Source: Desulfobulbaceae bacterium
GTDB lineage: Bacteria; Desulfobacterota; Desulfobulbia; Desulfobulbales; Desulfobulbaceae
Direction of reading: 5' to 3'
DNA: 64,000 nucleotides
Assembly: GCA_015484845.1 (NCBI GenBank)
Contig: WFUT01000020.1
Coordinates: forward strand, 1 to 64,000
Part shown: piece after piece, positions 39,176-49,432 of the stretch
Layout of the letters: every line of letters begins with the position of its first letter
Numbering within the stretch: the stretch's first letter is position 1
Notes under the pieces: model-generated
Seen by the model: the letters and a program-made list of their open reading frames with translations, nothing else
Databases searched by the model: none
Told to the model about the DNA's origin: nothing
Program-made: the position numbers and the translations under genes

Positions 39176-39237
39176 CCGTTATGGTGTCACTCGCCACAGG
39201 GTCCGGGTACGCCGTTGCAGGCTCGCCATCCTCTGCC

Positions 39238-40146
39238 TTACGGCGCGACCCTTGCCACCAGGACCCTGTTTTCCATGTAATCCATGTCGATCTCCCTTAT
39301 GCCGTCGACCCTGTCCCGACGGTAGAGCCGCTCGAGAATCCGCACCAGCCGGTAGTACTTCTTCCTGATCCTCTCCCGGCCGAAGTAGATGGGAAAGGGC
39401 CGGTCCACCAAGTAGAGAACAAGGCCCCGGTCCCGGCTGACATGGATCTCGGAGATCGCCTGTACCGGGACAATGGGCTTGCCGCGGGTCGCCAGCAGGA
39501 GCAGGCCGAGGGCCTCGCGCAGCGGCGTGTCTTCGGCAATCCGGCCCTTTGCCGGTACCTCGAAATCTGACGACAGCACCGGGTAGTCCATGTCCTGTCC
39601 GGGGCGGACCCGGGCAAAGATCTCGCCATGCCGGTCGACATAGAACAGGCCGCCGCCATGCCGGAGTATGGCCAGCGGCCGGTACTCCTGCACCTGGACC
39701 AGGACCGTGGAGGGCCACTGCCGCTCCACCCGCGCCGACCTGATCCAGGGATTGGCCCGGATGCGCCGGCCGGCAAGGTCCGTGTCCAGGGTCAGCAGGC
39801 TCATCCCCTGTTCCAGGCCGGCCGCATCGAGGATCGCACCGGTGCGGACCACGCGGTTGCCCTGGACCGTGACCCCGGTCAGGCGGAAGATCTCGGAGCG
39901 GGCCAGCATCCGCCAGCCGCTCCATGCCGCGGCCCCGGCCAGGACCGCCAGGAAGAGGAAAACCACCATGCTGCGGGAGATCCGGCGAAAGAACCATTCC
40001 CGCTGCACGTGGGCCACCGTGGCCTGGCGTGGAGGCGGCGCAGGCCGGCGGCGGGCGGCGAGGCGGCCGCGCAGGCCGGCGGCCAGGCGTCCGAACAGCC
40101 CCCTGCGGTCGGAACCGCCACTGTATCTGGACCTGTATTGCGGCAT
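39238..40146 (-). CDS. ftsQ: Cell division protein FtsQ
   Basis: Single TM, POTRA-like 'IFRLTGVTVQGNRVVRTGAILDAAGLEQG', dcw position. Confidence 0.88.
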   Translation of the reverse strand: MPQYRSRYSGGSDRRGLFGRLAAGLRGRLAARRRPAPPPRQATVAHVQREWFFRRISRSMVVFLFLAVLAGAAAWSGWRMLARSEIFRLTGVTVQGNRVVRTGAILDAAGLEQGMSLLTLDTDLAGRRIRANPWIRSARVERQWPSTVLVQVQEYRPLAILRHGGGLFYVDRHGEIFARVRPGQDMDYPVLSSDFEVPAKGRIAEDTPLREALGLLLLATRGKPIVPVQAISEIHVSRDRGLVLYLVDRPFPIYFGRERIRKKYYRLVRILERLYRRDRVDGIREIDMDYMENRVLVARVAP

Positions 40147-40225
40147 ATTCTGCCCCGTTGGAAGACTGGCACCAGAGGACAGGAGCCGGGTCTGCCGGCC
40201 CTCTCCTCCCCGGCCCGCGGCCGGT

Positions 40226-41161
40226 TCAGAAAATACACACCTCCGGCTCCAACCGGATGCCGGAATCCCGGTACACCCGCTCCTGGACCTCCACCATCAG
40301 GGCGGCGATATCATCGGCCGTTGCCCTGCCGGTGTTGACGATGAAATTGGCATGCCTGGGCGAGACCATGGCATCCCCCCTGGCAAGCCCCTTCAGGCCC
40401 GCGGCCTCGATCAGGCGGCCGGCATGGTCACCGGCGGGATTCTTGAAAAAGGAGCCGGCCGAGCCGACACCGGCCGGCTGCTTTTCCCGCCGCCGGGCCA
40501 GGTAGTCACGACAGCGGGCCACGATCTCCGTCTGCCTGCCCAACCGGAGGCCGAACCAGGCAGAGACAATGATCACCCGGTCCGGATCCAGGCCGGCCAG
40601 TTCCAGGCGGCGGTAGGAAAACCTCAGCTCCCCGGCCTCCAGGCGAAAGAGCCGGCCCCGGTCGTCCAGCACCTCCAGGGCCTGCAGCAGCCCGCCCATG
40701 GCCTGGCCCCAGGCGCCGGCGTTCATGCGCACCCCGCCGCCGACACTGCCCGGGATGCCGGCCAGGAATTCCAGGCCGGCCAGGGAACGTCCCGTGCACC
40801 AGGCAAGCAGGCGGGCCATGGAACAGCCGCCCCCGGCCCGGACCGGCACTGTCCCGGCACCGGCATGGCCGGCGCCGCGCTCCTGTTTCACCGAGGCCAG
40901 CTCACCCTGCAGGCGGACGATGACACCGGCAAAACCCTGCCCGGAGACCAGGATGTTGGAGCCGCGGCCGATGATCCGCCAGGGCACGCCGCTGTTGCGC
41001 AGCCACCGCACCAGGGCCTGCAGTTCCTCCCGGTCGCCGACATCGGCCAGGGCCTCGGCGCGGCCGCCGGCGCGGAAGGTCGAATGCTCGGCCATGGACA
41101 CGTCCCAGCGGACGCGGTCGCCGAGCAGTTTTTTCAGTGCCTCTTTCTGTTGCCTGTTCAT
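40226..41161 (-). CDS. murB: UDP-N-acetylmuramate dehydrogenase MurB
   Basis: 'ISWGSNILV'-equivalent '[21 protein letters not shown]', '[24 protein letters not shown]', '[12 protein letters not shown]'. Confidence 0.97.
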   Translation of the reverse strand: MNRQQKEALKKLLGDRVRWDVSMAEHSTFRAGGRAEALADVGDREELQALVRWLRNSGVPWRIIGRGSNILVSGQGFAGVIVRLQGELASVKQERGAGHAGAGTVPVRAGGGCSMARLLAWCTGRSLAGLEFLAGIPGSVGGGVRMNAGAWGQAMGGLLQALEVLDDRGRLFRLEAGELRFSYRRLELAGLDPDRVIIVSAWFGLRLGRQTEIVARCRDYLARRREKQPAGVGSAGSFFKNPAGDHAGRLIEAAGLKGLARGDAMVSPRHANFIVNTGRATADDIAALMVEVQERVYRDSGIRLEPEVCIF

Positions 41162-42570
41162 GACGCCTCGGACACGGCCCCTTCCTTTTCCCTGGCAGCC
41201 AGCAGCTCCAGGACCTGGTCCCCCACCCGGACGATGTTGCCCGCGCCCAGGGTGAGCAGCAGGTCGCCCGGCCGCAGGATCGCCAGCAGTGCGCCGGGCA
41301 GTTCCTCCAGGGCCGGCACCAGGGAGACCCGGCGCTGGCCGTGCCGCCGGATCGCCTCGAGCAGGGCCTGGCTGTCCACCCCCTCGATGGGCGCCTCGCT
41401 GGCAGCGTAGATATCGGTCAGGACCAGGACATCGGCCCGGCGAAAGGCGGTGGTGAACTCGTCGAACAGGGCCCTGGTCCGGGTATAGCGATGGGGCTGG
41501 AAGGCGACCACCAGGCGGTGGTCGGGCCAGCCCTCGCGGATGGCGTCCAGGGTGACCCGGATCTCGGTGGGATGGTGCCCGTAGTCATCCACCACCAGGA
41601 CCCCGGCCTCCTCGCCCTTGACCTGCAACCGCCGCTGCACACCGCCAAAGCCTTCCAGAGCCCGGGCGATGACCGCAAAGTCGATCTCCAGCTCGAGCCC
41701 CACCGCCACCGCGGCCAGGCTGTTGTAGATGATGTGCCGGCCCGGCCGGTTCAGCCGGATCCGTCCCAGCTCGCCCGCGCGGCCGCGGACCGTGAACTCG
41801 CTGCCGCCGCTGCCCGAGGTGATGCGCGTGGCCTGGAGATCCGCCTGCTCGGTGAGGCCGTAGGTGATGATCCGCCGCCGGATGCGCGGCAGGAGCCGGG
41901 CAATGTTGGCATCGTCAAAGCAGAGGATGGCGGCGCCGTAAAAGGGCAACCGGTCGATGAAGCGGAGAAACATCTCCCTGATATGTTCCAGGTCGCGGTA
42001 GTAATCCAGGTGTTCCCGGTCAATGTTGGTCACCACCTCGATCACCGGCGACAGCTTGAGAAAGGAACCGTCGCTCTCGTCGGCCTCGGCCACGAGGAAC
42101 TCGCCCTCGCCCAACCGGGCGTTGTTGCCGCCCAGGCTGTCCACCTTGCCGCCCACCACCACGGTGGGATCCAGGCCCGCCTCGGCCAGCACCGCCGCCA
42201 CCATGGAGGTGGTGGAGGTCTTGCCGTGGCTGCCGGCAATGGCGATGCCATACTTCTTGAGCCGCATGAGCTCGGCCAGCATCTCGGCCCGCTGGATCAC
42301 CGGCACGTGGTTGGCCACGGCGCCGGCGACCTCGGGATTGTCGGCCGGGATGGCGGACGAGGTCACCACCACGTCGGCGCCCTCGACCCACTGCCCGGCA
42401 TGGCCCTGGTGCACCACCGCGCCCAGGGACTCGAGATGCCGGGTGATGTCGGAGCGGTTCAGGTCCGATCCCGTGACCCGGTAGCCCAGGTTCAGCAGCA
42501 GTTCGGCAATGCCGGACATACCGATACCGCCGATGCCAACAAAATGTATCTGCTTGGTCTTGTTATACAT
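41158..42570 (-). CDS. murC: UDP-N-acetylmuramate--L-alanine ligase MurC
   Basis: '[29 protein letters not shown]', '[18 protein letters not shown]', '[12 protein letters not shown]'. Confidence 0.97.
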   Translation of the reverse strand: MYNKTKQIHFVGIGGIGMSGIAELLLNLGYRVTGSDLNRSDITRHLESLGAVVHQGHAGQWVEGADVVVTSSAIPADNPEVAGAVANHVPVIQRAEMLAELMRLKKYGIAIAGSHGKTSTTSMVAAVLAEAGLDPTVVVGGKVDSLGGNNARLGEGEFLVAEADESDGSFLKLSPVIEVVTNIDREHLDYYRDLEHIREMFLRFIDRLPFYGAAILCFDDANIARLLPRIRRRIITYGLTEQADLQATRITSGSGGSEFTVRGRAGELGRIRLNRPGRHIIYNSLAAVAVGLELEIDFAVIARALEGFGGVQRRLQVKGEEAGVLVVDDYGHHPTEIRVTLDAIREGWPDHRLVVAFQPHRYTRTRALFDEFTTAFRRADVLVLTDIYAASEAPIEGVDSQALLEAIRRHGQRRVSLVPALEELPGALLAILRPGDLLLTLGAGNIVRVGDQVLELLAAREKEGAVSEAS

Positions 42571-42622
42571 TGACTCCCAATCACCAGGCCAGCGCTGCAA
42601 CGCCCGCCCCTGGCCGTTGCCT

Positions 42623-43720
42623 TCAGCGGCGCCGGCCGCGGGCCGCCACCATCTCCAGGCATTCGTCGATGATCCGCTCCGTGGCCCCGGGCCGCCCCAG
42701 GGCCTTCATCCTGGCGCCCATACCCTGAAGATTCTGATTATTATACAGGAGAGTGGTTATCTCTTCAGCCAGAATATTTCCATTGAGTAAAGATTCCCGC
42801 AACAGGACCGCGCCGCCGCCCTCCACGTAGAAGCGGGCATTGCGCTCCTGGTGGTTGTCGGCGGCATGGGGATAGGGAATCAGCAGGGCCGGCAGTCCCA
42901 TGACCGCCAGCTCGGCCAGGGTGGTGGCCCCGGCCCTGGAGACCACCAGGTCGGCCTGCTGGTAGATCGCGGCCATGTCCCTGAAAAAATCACCGGTCTC
43001 CGCCGCCACCCCCATCTCCCTGTATGCCTGCCTGACCTCCTCCAGGTCACGGCTGCCGGTCTGGTGGATGACGCGAAAGGCGCCACCGTCCTCCCGCATC
43101 CGTGCCACGGCGGCCGTCACCAGGGTATTGACCCGGTGCGCCCCCTGGCTGCCGCCCAGGACCAGCAGGGTCGGCGGCCGGTCCGCCGGCCGGGGGAGCC
43201 GCTGCGCTGCCGCGGCCAGGATCTCCCCGCGGACCGGGTTGCCGGTCATCCTGGTGCGCGCCGCCGGGAAAGGCGGCGTGCAGGGCAGGGAGATGAAGAT
43301 CCGGTCCGCGAGCCGGCCGGCCAGCCGGTTGGCCAGGCCGGGCACCGAGTTCTGCTCGTGGATGCAGACCGGGATTTTCTGCAGCTTTGCCGCGAGCAGC
43401 ACCGGCCCGGTGACGTAACCGCCGACCCCGATGACCAGCTCCGGCCGGAAGCGGGCCAGGATGCGCATTGCCTGGCCAACGGCCAGGGGCAGCAGGCCCA
43501 CGGCGCGCAGCCGGGAGAGGATCCCCTTGCCCTTGAGGCCGGCGCTCCGGATGGTAGCCTGGTCAAAACCAAGCCCCTGCAGGCCGATCCGGTCCACCTG
43601 CCGGCTGGTGCCGATGAACAGGATCTCGGTTGCCGGCACCCTCTCCCGCATACCGCATGCAACCGCGATGCCGGGAAAGAGGTGGCCGCCGGTACCGCCG
43701 CCGGTGACGATCAGGCGCAC
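42623..43720 (-). CDS. murG: UDP-GlcNAc:undecaprenyl-PP-MurNAc-pentapeptide GlcNAc transferase MurG
   Basis: '[19 protein letters not shown]', '[11 protein letters not shown]', '[14 protein letters not shown]'. Confidence 0.97.
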   Translation of the reverse strand: MRLIVTGGGTGGHLFPGIAVACGMRERVPATEILFIGTSRQVDRIGLQGLGFDQATIRSAGLKGKGILSRLRAVGLLPLAVGQAMRILARFRPELVIGVGGYVTGPVLLAAKLQKIPVCIHEQNSVPGLANRLAGRLADRIFISLPCTPPFPAARTRMTGNPVRGEILAAAAQRLPRPADRPPTLLVLGGSQGAHRVNTLVTAAVARMREDGGAFRVIHQTGSRDLEEVRQAYREMGVAAETGDFFRDMAAIYQQADLVVSRAGATTLAELAVMGLPALLIPYPHAADNHQERNARFYVEGGGAVLLRESLLNGNILAEEITTLLYNNQNLQGMGARMKALGRPGATERIIDECLEMVAARGRRR

Positions 43721-43932
43721 AGGACCCCCACCAGCATGGGACAGGAATCGCTGGCCACGGCGGAGCGGATCATCTGCTGTTTCCTGATGAACTCGTCCAG
43801 GGCCGCCATGGCCTCGGAAAAGCAGTCCGGGCAGTAGCCGTGCGTCACCCGCTCGTCCGCGGGCAGCGCATTGGTCATGGACCAGTGGTCACCATCCTGT
43901 ACCCGCTGGCAGACACAACATACCTTGGTCAT
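43711..43932 (-). CDS. Small Cys-rich (zinc-ribbon-like) protein occupying the usual ftsW position
   Basis: 73 aa 'MTKVCCVCQRVQDGDHWSMTNALPADERVTHGYCPDCFSEAM...'; overlaps the murG start and adjoins the murD stop. Confidence 0.65.
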   Translation of the reverse strand: MTKVCCVCQRVQDGDHWSMTNALPADERVTHGYCPDCFSEAMAALDEFIRKQQMIRSAVASDSCPMLVGVLCA

Positions 43933-45331
43933 GGTCCTTCCTCGCAACCGGCCTCCCCGGCCGCCGCACTCCCCGGCACGGCCCCGGCAGCCAGCATCTC
44001 CCGCGCAAGCCGCGTAAAGACCCGGCCCCGCTGTTCGTAACTGTCAAACATGTCAAAACTGGCACATCCCGGGGCCAAGAGGACCGTGTCCCCGGCCCTG
44101 GCCGCGGCCGCGGCCGAGCGCACGGCCCCTGCCATGTCACCGGCCCGGATCACCGGCGCCAGGTCACCCAACTGGTCAGCGATGATCCCGGCCGCCTCGC
44201 CGATGAGGACCAGGGCCCGGACCCGGTCGCGGACCAGGGGCCGCACAACGGAAAAATCGCCGCCCTTGTCCCGGCCGCCGGCGATCAGGACCACGGGGGA
44301 ATCGCAGCTTGCCAGGGCCGCGGCCATGGCGCCCACGTTGGTGGCCTTGGAGTCATTGATCCACCTGATTCCGTCCCGGCTCCCGACCAGGCTCATCCTG
44401 TGCTCCGGGGGCCTGAAACCACGGAGCCCGCGGCCGATGGCATCGGCGCCGCAGCCCGCTGCCCGCGCCGCCAGGATGGCGGCGGCGGCGTTGAGCCGGT
44501 TGACGGCGCTGTCCAGGCGGCTGCCGGCCAGGTCAAAGGAGAGCGTCTTCCCCTGTCCCGGCACCAGGACCCGGCTGCCGCTGACCACCGCGTCGCCGCC
44601 CGCGGCCCGGCCAAAGGTGCGCCGCGCGGCCCGGCCCGTGTCAGCGGCCAGGGCCAGGGCATCGTCGGCGCCGAGGATGGCGACATCATCCTCCTGCTGG
44701 CCGGCAAAGATGCGGTACTTGGCCGCCGCGTACCGCTCCATGCTGCCGTGCCGGTCGAGATGATCGGGCGTGATGTTGAGCAGCAGCCCGATATTGGCCC
44801 GGAAATCGCCGGCCAGCTCGAGCTGGAAGCTGGACAGCTCCAGGACCACGAAGTCCGCCCGGCCGGGGCCGGCAAAAAATCGAGCAGCGGCGTGCCGATA
44901 TTGCCGCCGACAAAGACCCTAAAGCCGGCTGTCTCCAGGAGTTCGCCGATCAGGCCGGTGACCGTGGTCTTGCCGTTGGACCCGGTCACCGCGATCACCG
45001 GCGCCGGGAACCTGCCGGCCGCCAGGGCCAGCTCGCCCAGGACCGGGATTCGCCGCTGCCGGGCCCGGGCCAGGATATCGAGATCCAGGGGAACGCCGGG
45101 ACCGGCCACCACCAGGTCGGCGCCGGCCAGGTACCGCCCGCTGTGGCCGCCGGTCTCCAGGCGAACGTCCATGGTCTCGACCAGTTCCAGCTCCCCGGCT
45201 GTCAGCCTGTCCATGGGCCGGTGCTCGGAGACCGCCACCTCCAGGCCCTGGCCGCGCAGGAAGCGGACCACCGACCGTCCCGATACCCCCAGGCCCAGGA
45301 CAAGGGCCTTCATTCCCGCCTGCAGCCGCAT
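43929..45331 (-). pseudogene. murD: UDP-N-acetylmuramoylalanine--D-glutamate ligase MurD, reading frame broken by an apparent 1-nt deletion (likely sequencing indel or slippage site)
   Basis: N-terminal half (44393..45331 ORF) 'KALVLGLGVSGRSVVRFL...VTGSNGKTTVTGLIGELLE' continues in the 43929..44849 frame as 'VLELSSFQLELA...ITPDHLDRHGSMERY...WINDSKATNVGAM'. Switch at the T6 run (A6 on +, 44874-44879). Confidence 0.85.
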
Positions 45332-45334
45332 GAC

Positions 45335-46414
45335 TCAGCGCAACTTCAGGGTGGCCAGGGCCACCAGGCCGAGGATGATGGAGATGATCCAGAACCGGAC
45401 CACCACCTTGGGCTCCTGCCACCCCTTTTTCTCGAAGTGGTGGTGGAACGGCGCCATGAGAAAGATCCTCCTGCCGCCGGAAATCTTGAAAAATCCCACC
45501 TGCAGGATCACGGACAGGGCCTCCATCACGAAGATGCCACCCACTATGGCGAGCAGGATCTCCTGCTTGGTGATGATGGCCACCGTGCCCAGGATACCGC
45601 CCAGGGACAGGGAACCGACGTCGCCCATGAAGATCTGCGCCGGGTAGCAGTTGAACCAGAGAAACCCGAGGCAGGCCCCCACCATGGCGCCGCAGAAGAC
45701 CGCGACCTCGCCGGCGCCCAGGATAAAGGGGATGTGGAGGTAGTTGGCGACGATCACGTTGCCGGCCACGTAGGAAAAGACCAGGTAGACCGAGCCGCTG
45801 ATCACCACCGGCCCGGCGGCCAGGCCGTCCAGGCCGTCGGTGAGGTTGACGGCATTGGAGGCGCCGACGATCACCAGCACGGCAAAGGGGACATACCACC
45901 AGCCCAGGTCAGGATGAAACCCCTTGAAAAAGGGCACGCTCAGGGTGCCGTCATACTCCGGGTGCAGCAGGAGGTAGACGGCCACCAGGCAGGCGCCGAT
46001 CACCTGCAGGAGCAGCTTGCCCCGGGCCGAAAGGCCGCGGCTGTTACCCTTGCTGATCTTGCGCAGGTCGTCCAGGGAGCCGATCAGGCCGAAGAAGAGG
46101 CCGATGGCCAGGAGCAGCCAGACCAGGCCGCTCCCCGGGTCCGCCCAGAGCAGGGTGGAGAGGGTGAGCGCGGCCAGGATCAGGACACCGCCCATGGTGG
46201 GCACCCCCTGCTTGCTGAAGTGGGACTCGGGCCCGTCGCTGCGCACCACCTGGCCGATCTGTTTCGCCTGCAGCCAGGCGATGAAGCGGGGACCAATGAC
46301 AAGGAGGATGAGAAAGGCGGTCACCGCGCTGCCGATGGAGCGGAAGGTGATGTAGCGGAAGACGTTGAGCCAGCCGTACTGGGTATGCAGGGGATAGAGG
46401 AGCAGGTAGAGCAT
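45335..46414 (-). CDS. mraY: Phospho-N-acetylmuramoyl-pentapeptide transferase MraY
   Basis: 'QGVPTMGGVLILAALTLSTLLW', 'NAVNLTDGLDGLAAGPV', 'FMGDVGSLSLGGILGTVAI', 'MAPFHHHFEKKGWQEPKVVVRFWI'. Confidence 0.98.
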   Translation of the reverse strand: MLYLLLYPLHTQYGWLNVFRYITFRSIGSAVTAFLILLVIGPRFIAWLQAKQIGQVVRSDGPESHFSKQGVPTMGGVLILAALTLSTLLWADPGSGLVWLLLAIGLFFGLIGSLDDLRKISKGNSRGLSARGKLLLQVIGACLVAVYLLLHPEYDGTLSVPFFKGFHPDLGWWYVPFAVLVIVGASNAVNLTDGLDGLAAGPVVISGSVYLVFSYVAGNVIVANYLHIPFILGAGEVAVFCGAMVGACLGFLWFNCYPAQIFMGDVGSLSLGGILGTVAIITKQEILLAIVGGIFVMEALSVILQVGFFKISGGRRIFLMAPFHHHFEKKGWQEPKVVVRFWIISIILGLVALATLKLR

Positions 46415-46416
46415 GG

Positions 46417-49400
46417 TTATTCCTCCCCGATCCGGGGATCGAAACGGTGCTGCAGCCCCTCGATGACCCGTTCCATCCGCATTCCCCGGGACCCCTTGAC
46501 CAGCAGCCAGTCACCACCGACCAGCTCGCCGCTGACCAGGAGCATGTAGAGCCAGTCCGTGATGCCCTCGGTGTCGGAAAAGACGCGCACTGCTTCCCTG
46601 CGCATTCCAGCGGCCCGTGCCGCCACAGCCACCTCCTCGGCCTGGTGGCCGGTGACGGCCAGCAGGTCATAGCCCAGCTCGGCGACCAGGCGGCCGATCC
46701 GGCGGTGGGCCCGCACCGTCTCTTCGCCCAGCTCCAGCATGTCGCCCAGGGCAGCGACCCGGCGGCAGCGGCTGCCGAAGCCGGCCACGGTCCTGAGGGC
46801 GGCGGCCATGGAGGCCGGGTTGGCGTTGTAGGCATCGTTGACCACCTCCAGGCCGCCGGCGAGCTGCAGCCGCTGCATCCGCTTGTCAATGGCCTTAAAC
46901 CGCTCAAGGCCGCGGACAATGGTCTCGATGTCAATGCCGGCAGCATGGGCGATGGCCGCGGCAGCGGCACAGTTGCTCACCGTATGTTCCCCTGGCGCGG
47001 CCACGGTCAGGCGGCGCCGCTCCTCGCCGACGTGGAGGGTAAAGCGCATCCCCTCTTCACCCCTGGCCAGGATCCTGGTCGCCCGGACCTCCGGGTGGTG
47101 GCGACGGCCGGCCGGGGTGACGGCAAAGGTGATCCTGCGTCCCTGCCGCTGCGCGGCCAGGCGCCGCACCAGGGGATCGTCACAGTTGACCACGCAGACC
47201 GCCTCCGGCCGCATGGTGGCAAAGAGCTCGCCCTTGGCCTCGGCAACCCCCTCGATGGTGCCCAGCCCTTCCAGGTGGGCGGCCTGGACATTGGTGATGC
47301 AGCCGATATCCGGGTCAGCGATCCCGGCAAGACGGCTGATCTCGCCGGGCCGGTTCATGCCCATCTCCACCACCGCCACCCGGTGCCTGGCCCGGAGGCC
47401 GAGCAGGGTCAGGGGCAGGCCGACCAGGTTATTGAAGTTGCCCTCGGTCCTGAGCACCGTGCCGCTGTCGCCGCGCGCCTCGGCGTGGGCGGCAAAGATG
47501 GCCGCGGTCATCTCCTTGACCGTGGTCTTGCCCGAGCTGCCGGTGATGGCCGCGACCGTAAGGTCCGGGGCCAGCAGGCGCCGGCGGTAGGCGGCCAGCG
47601 CACCCAGGGCCTCTTCCGTGTCCCGGACCCGGAGGACCAGGACGTCCCGGCCGGCCGGCAGCGTGACGGGCCGGTGCACGATGAGCGCCCCGGCGCCGGC
47701 CTGCACAGCAGCGGCGACAAAATCATGGCCATCAAACCGCTCGCCCTGCAGGGCGACAAAGAGATCGCCCGCGGCCAGCGCCCTGGTGTCGGTGACGACG
47801 CGGCCGGAGAGCAGGGGGCAATGCCCCTGCACCTGTTCAGCGCCGGTGGCGGCCAGCAGGTGGGCGGGATTCCAGGACATGAGCCCGTCCGCGGCCTGCA
47901 GCCGGTCATCGAAAAAGATCCGTTCCCTGCCCCGGTCCTGGTAGGTCTCGTGCCCCTTGCCGGCGATCACCACGATATCGTCCGGACCGGCCCAGCTGCA
48001 GGCCCGGCGGATCGCCTCCTGCCGGTCCTCCACGACCATGAAGCCATGGCGCCGCCCTTCCGGGCAGAAGAGTTCTTCCGGCGCCAGCTCCTCCATGCCG
48101 CCGGCGCGGAGCCCGGGCAGGATCTCGCCGATGATCGCGGCCGGTTCCTCACGGCGCGGGTTGTCCGAGGTGACGATGACCACGTCGGCGCGCCGGGCCG
48201 CGGCCTCGCCCATGAGCGGCCGTTTGCCCCGGTCGCGGTCGCCGCCGCAGCCAAAGACGCAGACCAGCCGTTTTCCCAGGCCGGCCAGGGCAGCGAGCAC
48301 GTTGGCCAGGGCATCCGGGGTATGGGCGTAATCGACAAACACGGCCGGCTGCGCTTTCCGGCCCGGCAGCCGCACCCGTTCCAGGCGGCCCGGCACCCGG
48401 GTCACCCGGGCCAGGCCCCTGCAGATCGTCTTGGCATCAAGACCCAGGGCATGGCCCACCCCGGCCGCTGTGAGGAGATTGAGCAGGTTGTACTGGCCGG
48501 CCAGCGGTGAACGGAGCAGGCAGGAGGAACCGGGCAGAACGAGCTCGGCCTCCAGGCCGTCGATGCCGTGACGCAGCGTCCGGGCGCTGACCATGGCGTC
48601 CGGCGCCGGGCCGCAGCGGATCACCGGCCGGCCGGCGAGCCGGTCCGCCAGGCGGCGGCCCCAGTCCTCCCCTTTCCCGGGTGCGCCGACCACCACCACG
48701 GCCGGCGCACCCGGCTTCAGGTAGTGGTCAAAGAGGAGCTGCTTGGCAGCAAAGTACTCCTCCATGGTGTGGTGGAAGTCCAGGTGATCGCGGCTCAGGT
48801 TGGTAAAGACGGCCACGTCAAGGGCGAGCCCGGCCAACCGCCTGCGGACGAGCCCGTGCGACGAGACCTCCATGATGACGTGGCTTGCGCCGCCATCCGC
48901 CATCCGGCGCAGGAGCTTCTGCATCCGGACCGGATCCGGGGTGGTCAGGTTCGCCTCCTCGGTCACCTGGTTGCCGCCGGCGTCGGTATACCGGTAATTG
49001 ACCGTGCCGATGACCCCGGTGGCCATGCCCGCCTCTTCGAGCATCTGCTCGATGAGCCAGGAGGTGGTGGTCTTGCCGTTGGTGCCGGTCAGGCCGATCA
49101 GGGTCAGGCCGGTGGCCGGGAAGCCGTAAAAGGCCGCGGCCAGCAACCCCAGGGCCTCCTGGCTGTCCGGGACGAGGACCAGGGGCACACCAGGACCGGG
49201 CGCAGGGGGCCGGGTCTCGGCCACCACGGCCAGGCAGCCGCGGGCCACGGCCTGGTCGATGAAGTCGTGGCCGTCGGCCTGTTCGCCCCGCACGGCGACA
49301 AAGACAAAGCCCTCCTCCACCAGCCGGGAATCACAGGTAATGCCGCGCACCTCCTGCTCCGGCAGCCCCCCGGCGATCACGGGCGGCGAAACCGAGGGCA

Positions 49401-49431
49401 GGATCCGGAGAAGGCGGGCCAGGGTCGTCAT
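46417..49431 (-). CDS. Bifunctional MurE-MurF fusion (UDP-MurNAc-tripeptide synthetase / D-Ala-D-Ala ligase)
   Basis: One ORF with two Mur-ligase modules: 'LTGTNGKTTTSWLIEQML' (MurE, N-term) and 'ITGSSGKTTVKEMTAAIF...EMGMNRPGEISRLAGIADPDIGCITNVQAAHLEGLG...NDAYNANPASMAAAL' (MurF, C-term). Start codon just after the ftsI stop. Confidence 0.95.
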   Translation of the reverse strand: MTTLARLLRILPSVSPPVIAGGLPEQEVRGITCDSRLVEEGFVFVAVRGEQADGHDFIDQAVARGCLAVVAETRPPAPGPGVPLVLVPDSQEALGLLAAAFYGFPATGLTLIGLTGTNGKTTTSWLIEQMLEEAGMATGVIGTVNYRYTDAGGNQVTEEANLTTPDPVRMQKLLRRMADGGASHVIMEVSSHGLVRRRLAGLALDVAVFTNLSRDHLDFHHTMEEYFAAKQLLFDHYLKPGAPAVVVVGAPGKGEDWGRRLADRLAGRPVIRCGPAPDAMVSARTLRHGIDGLEAELVLPGSSCLLRSPLAGQYNLLNLLTAAGVGHALGLDAKTICRGLARVTRVPGRLERVRLPGRKAQPAVFVDYAHTPDALANVLAALAGLGKRLVCVFGCGGDRDRGKRPLMGEAAARRADVVIVTSDNPRREEPAAIIGEILPGLRAGGMEELAPEELFCPEGRRHGFMVVEDRQEAIRRACSWAGPDDIVVIAGKGHETYQDRGRERIFFDDRLQAADGLMSWNPAHLLAATGAEQVQGHCPLLSGRVVTDTRALAAGDLFVALQGERFDGHDFVAAAVQAGAGALIVHRPVTLPAGRDVLVLRVRDTEEALGALAAYRRRLLAPDLTVAAITGSSGKTTVKEMTAAIFAAHAEARGDSGTVLRTEGNFNNLVGLPLTLLGLRARHRVAVVEMGMNRPGEISRLAGIADPDIGCITNVQAAHLEGLGTIEGVAEAKGELFATMRPEAVCVVNCDDPLVRRLAAQRQGRRITFAVTPAGRRHHPEVRATRILARGEEGMRFTLHVGEERRRLTVAAPGEHTVSNCAAAAAIAHAAGIDIETIVRGLERFKAIDKRMQRLQLAGGLEVVNDAYNANPASMAAALRTVAGFGSRCRRVAALGDMLELGEETVRAHRRIGRLVAELGYDLLAVTGHQAEEVAVAARAAGMRREAVRVFSDTEGITDWLYMLLVSGELVGGDWLLVKGSRGMRMERVIEGLQHRFDPRIGEE

Positions 49432-49432
49432 G

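Noticed and set aside
43929-45331. murD as a true pseudogene
   Set aside because: Both halves are intact and conserved and the gene should be essential; a single homopolymer base explains everything.
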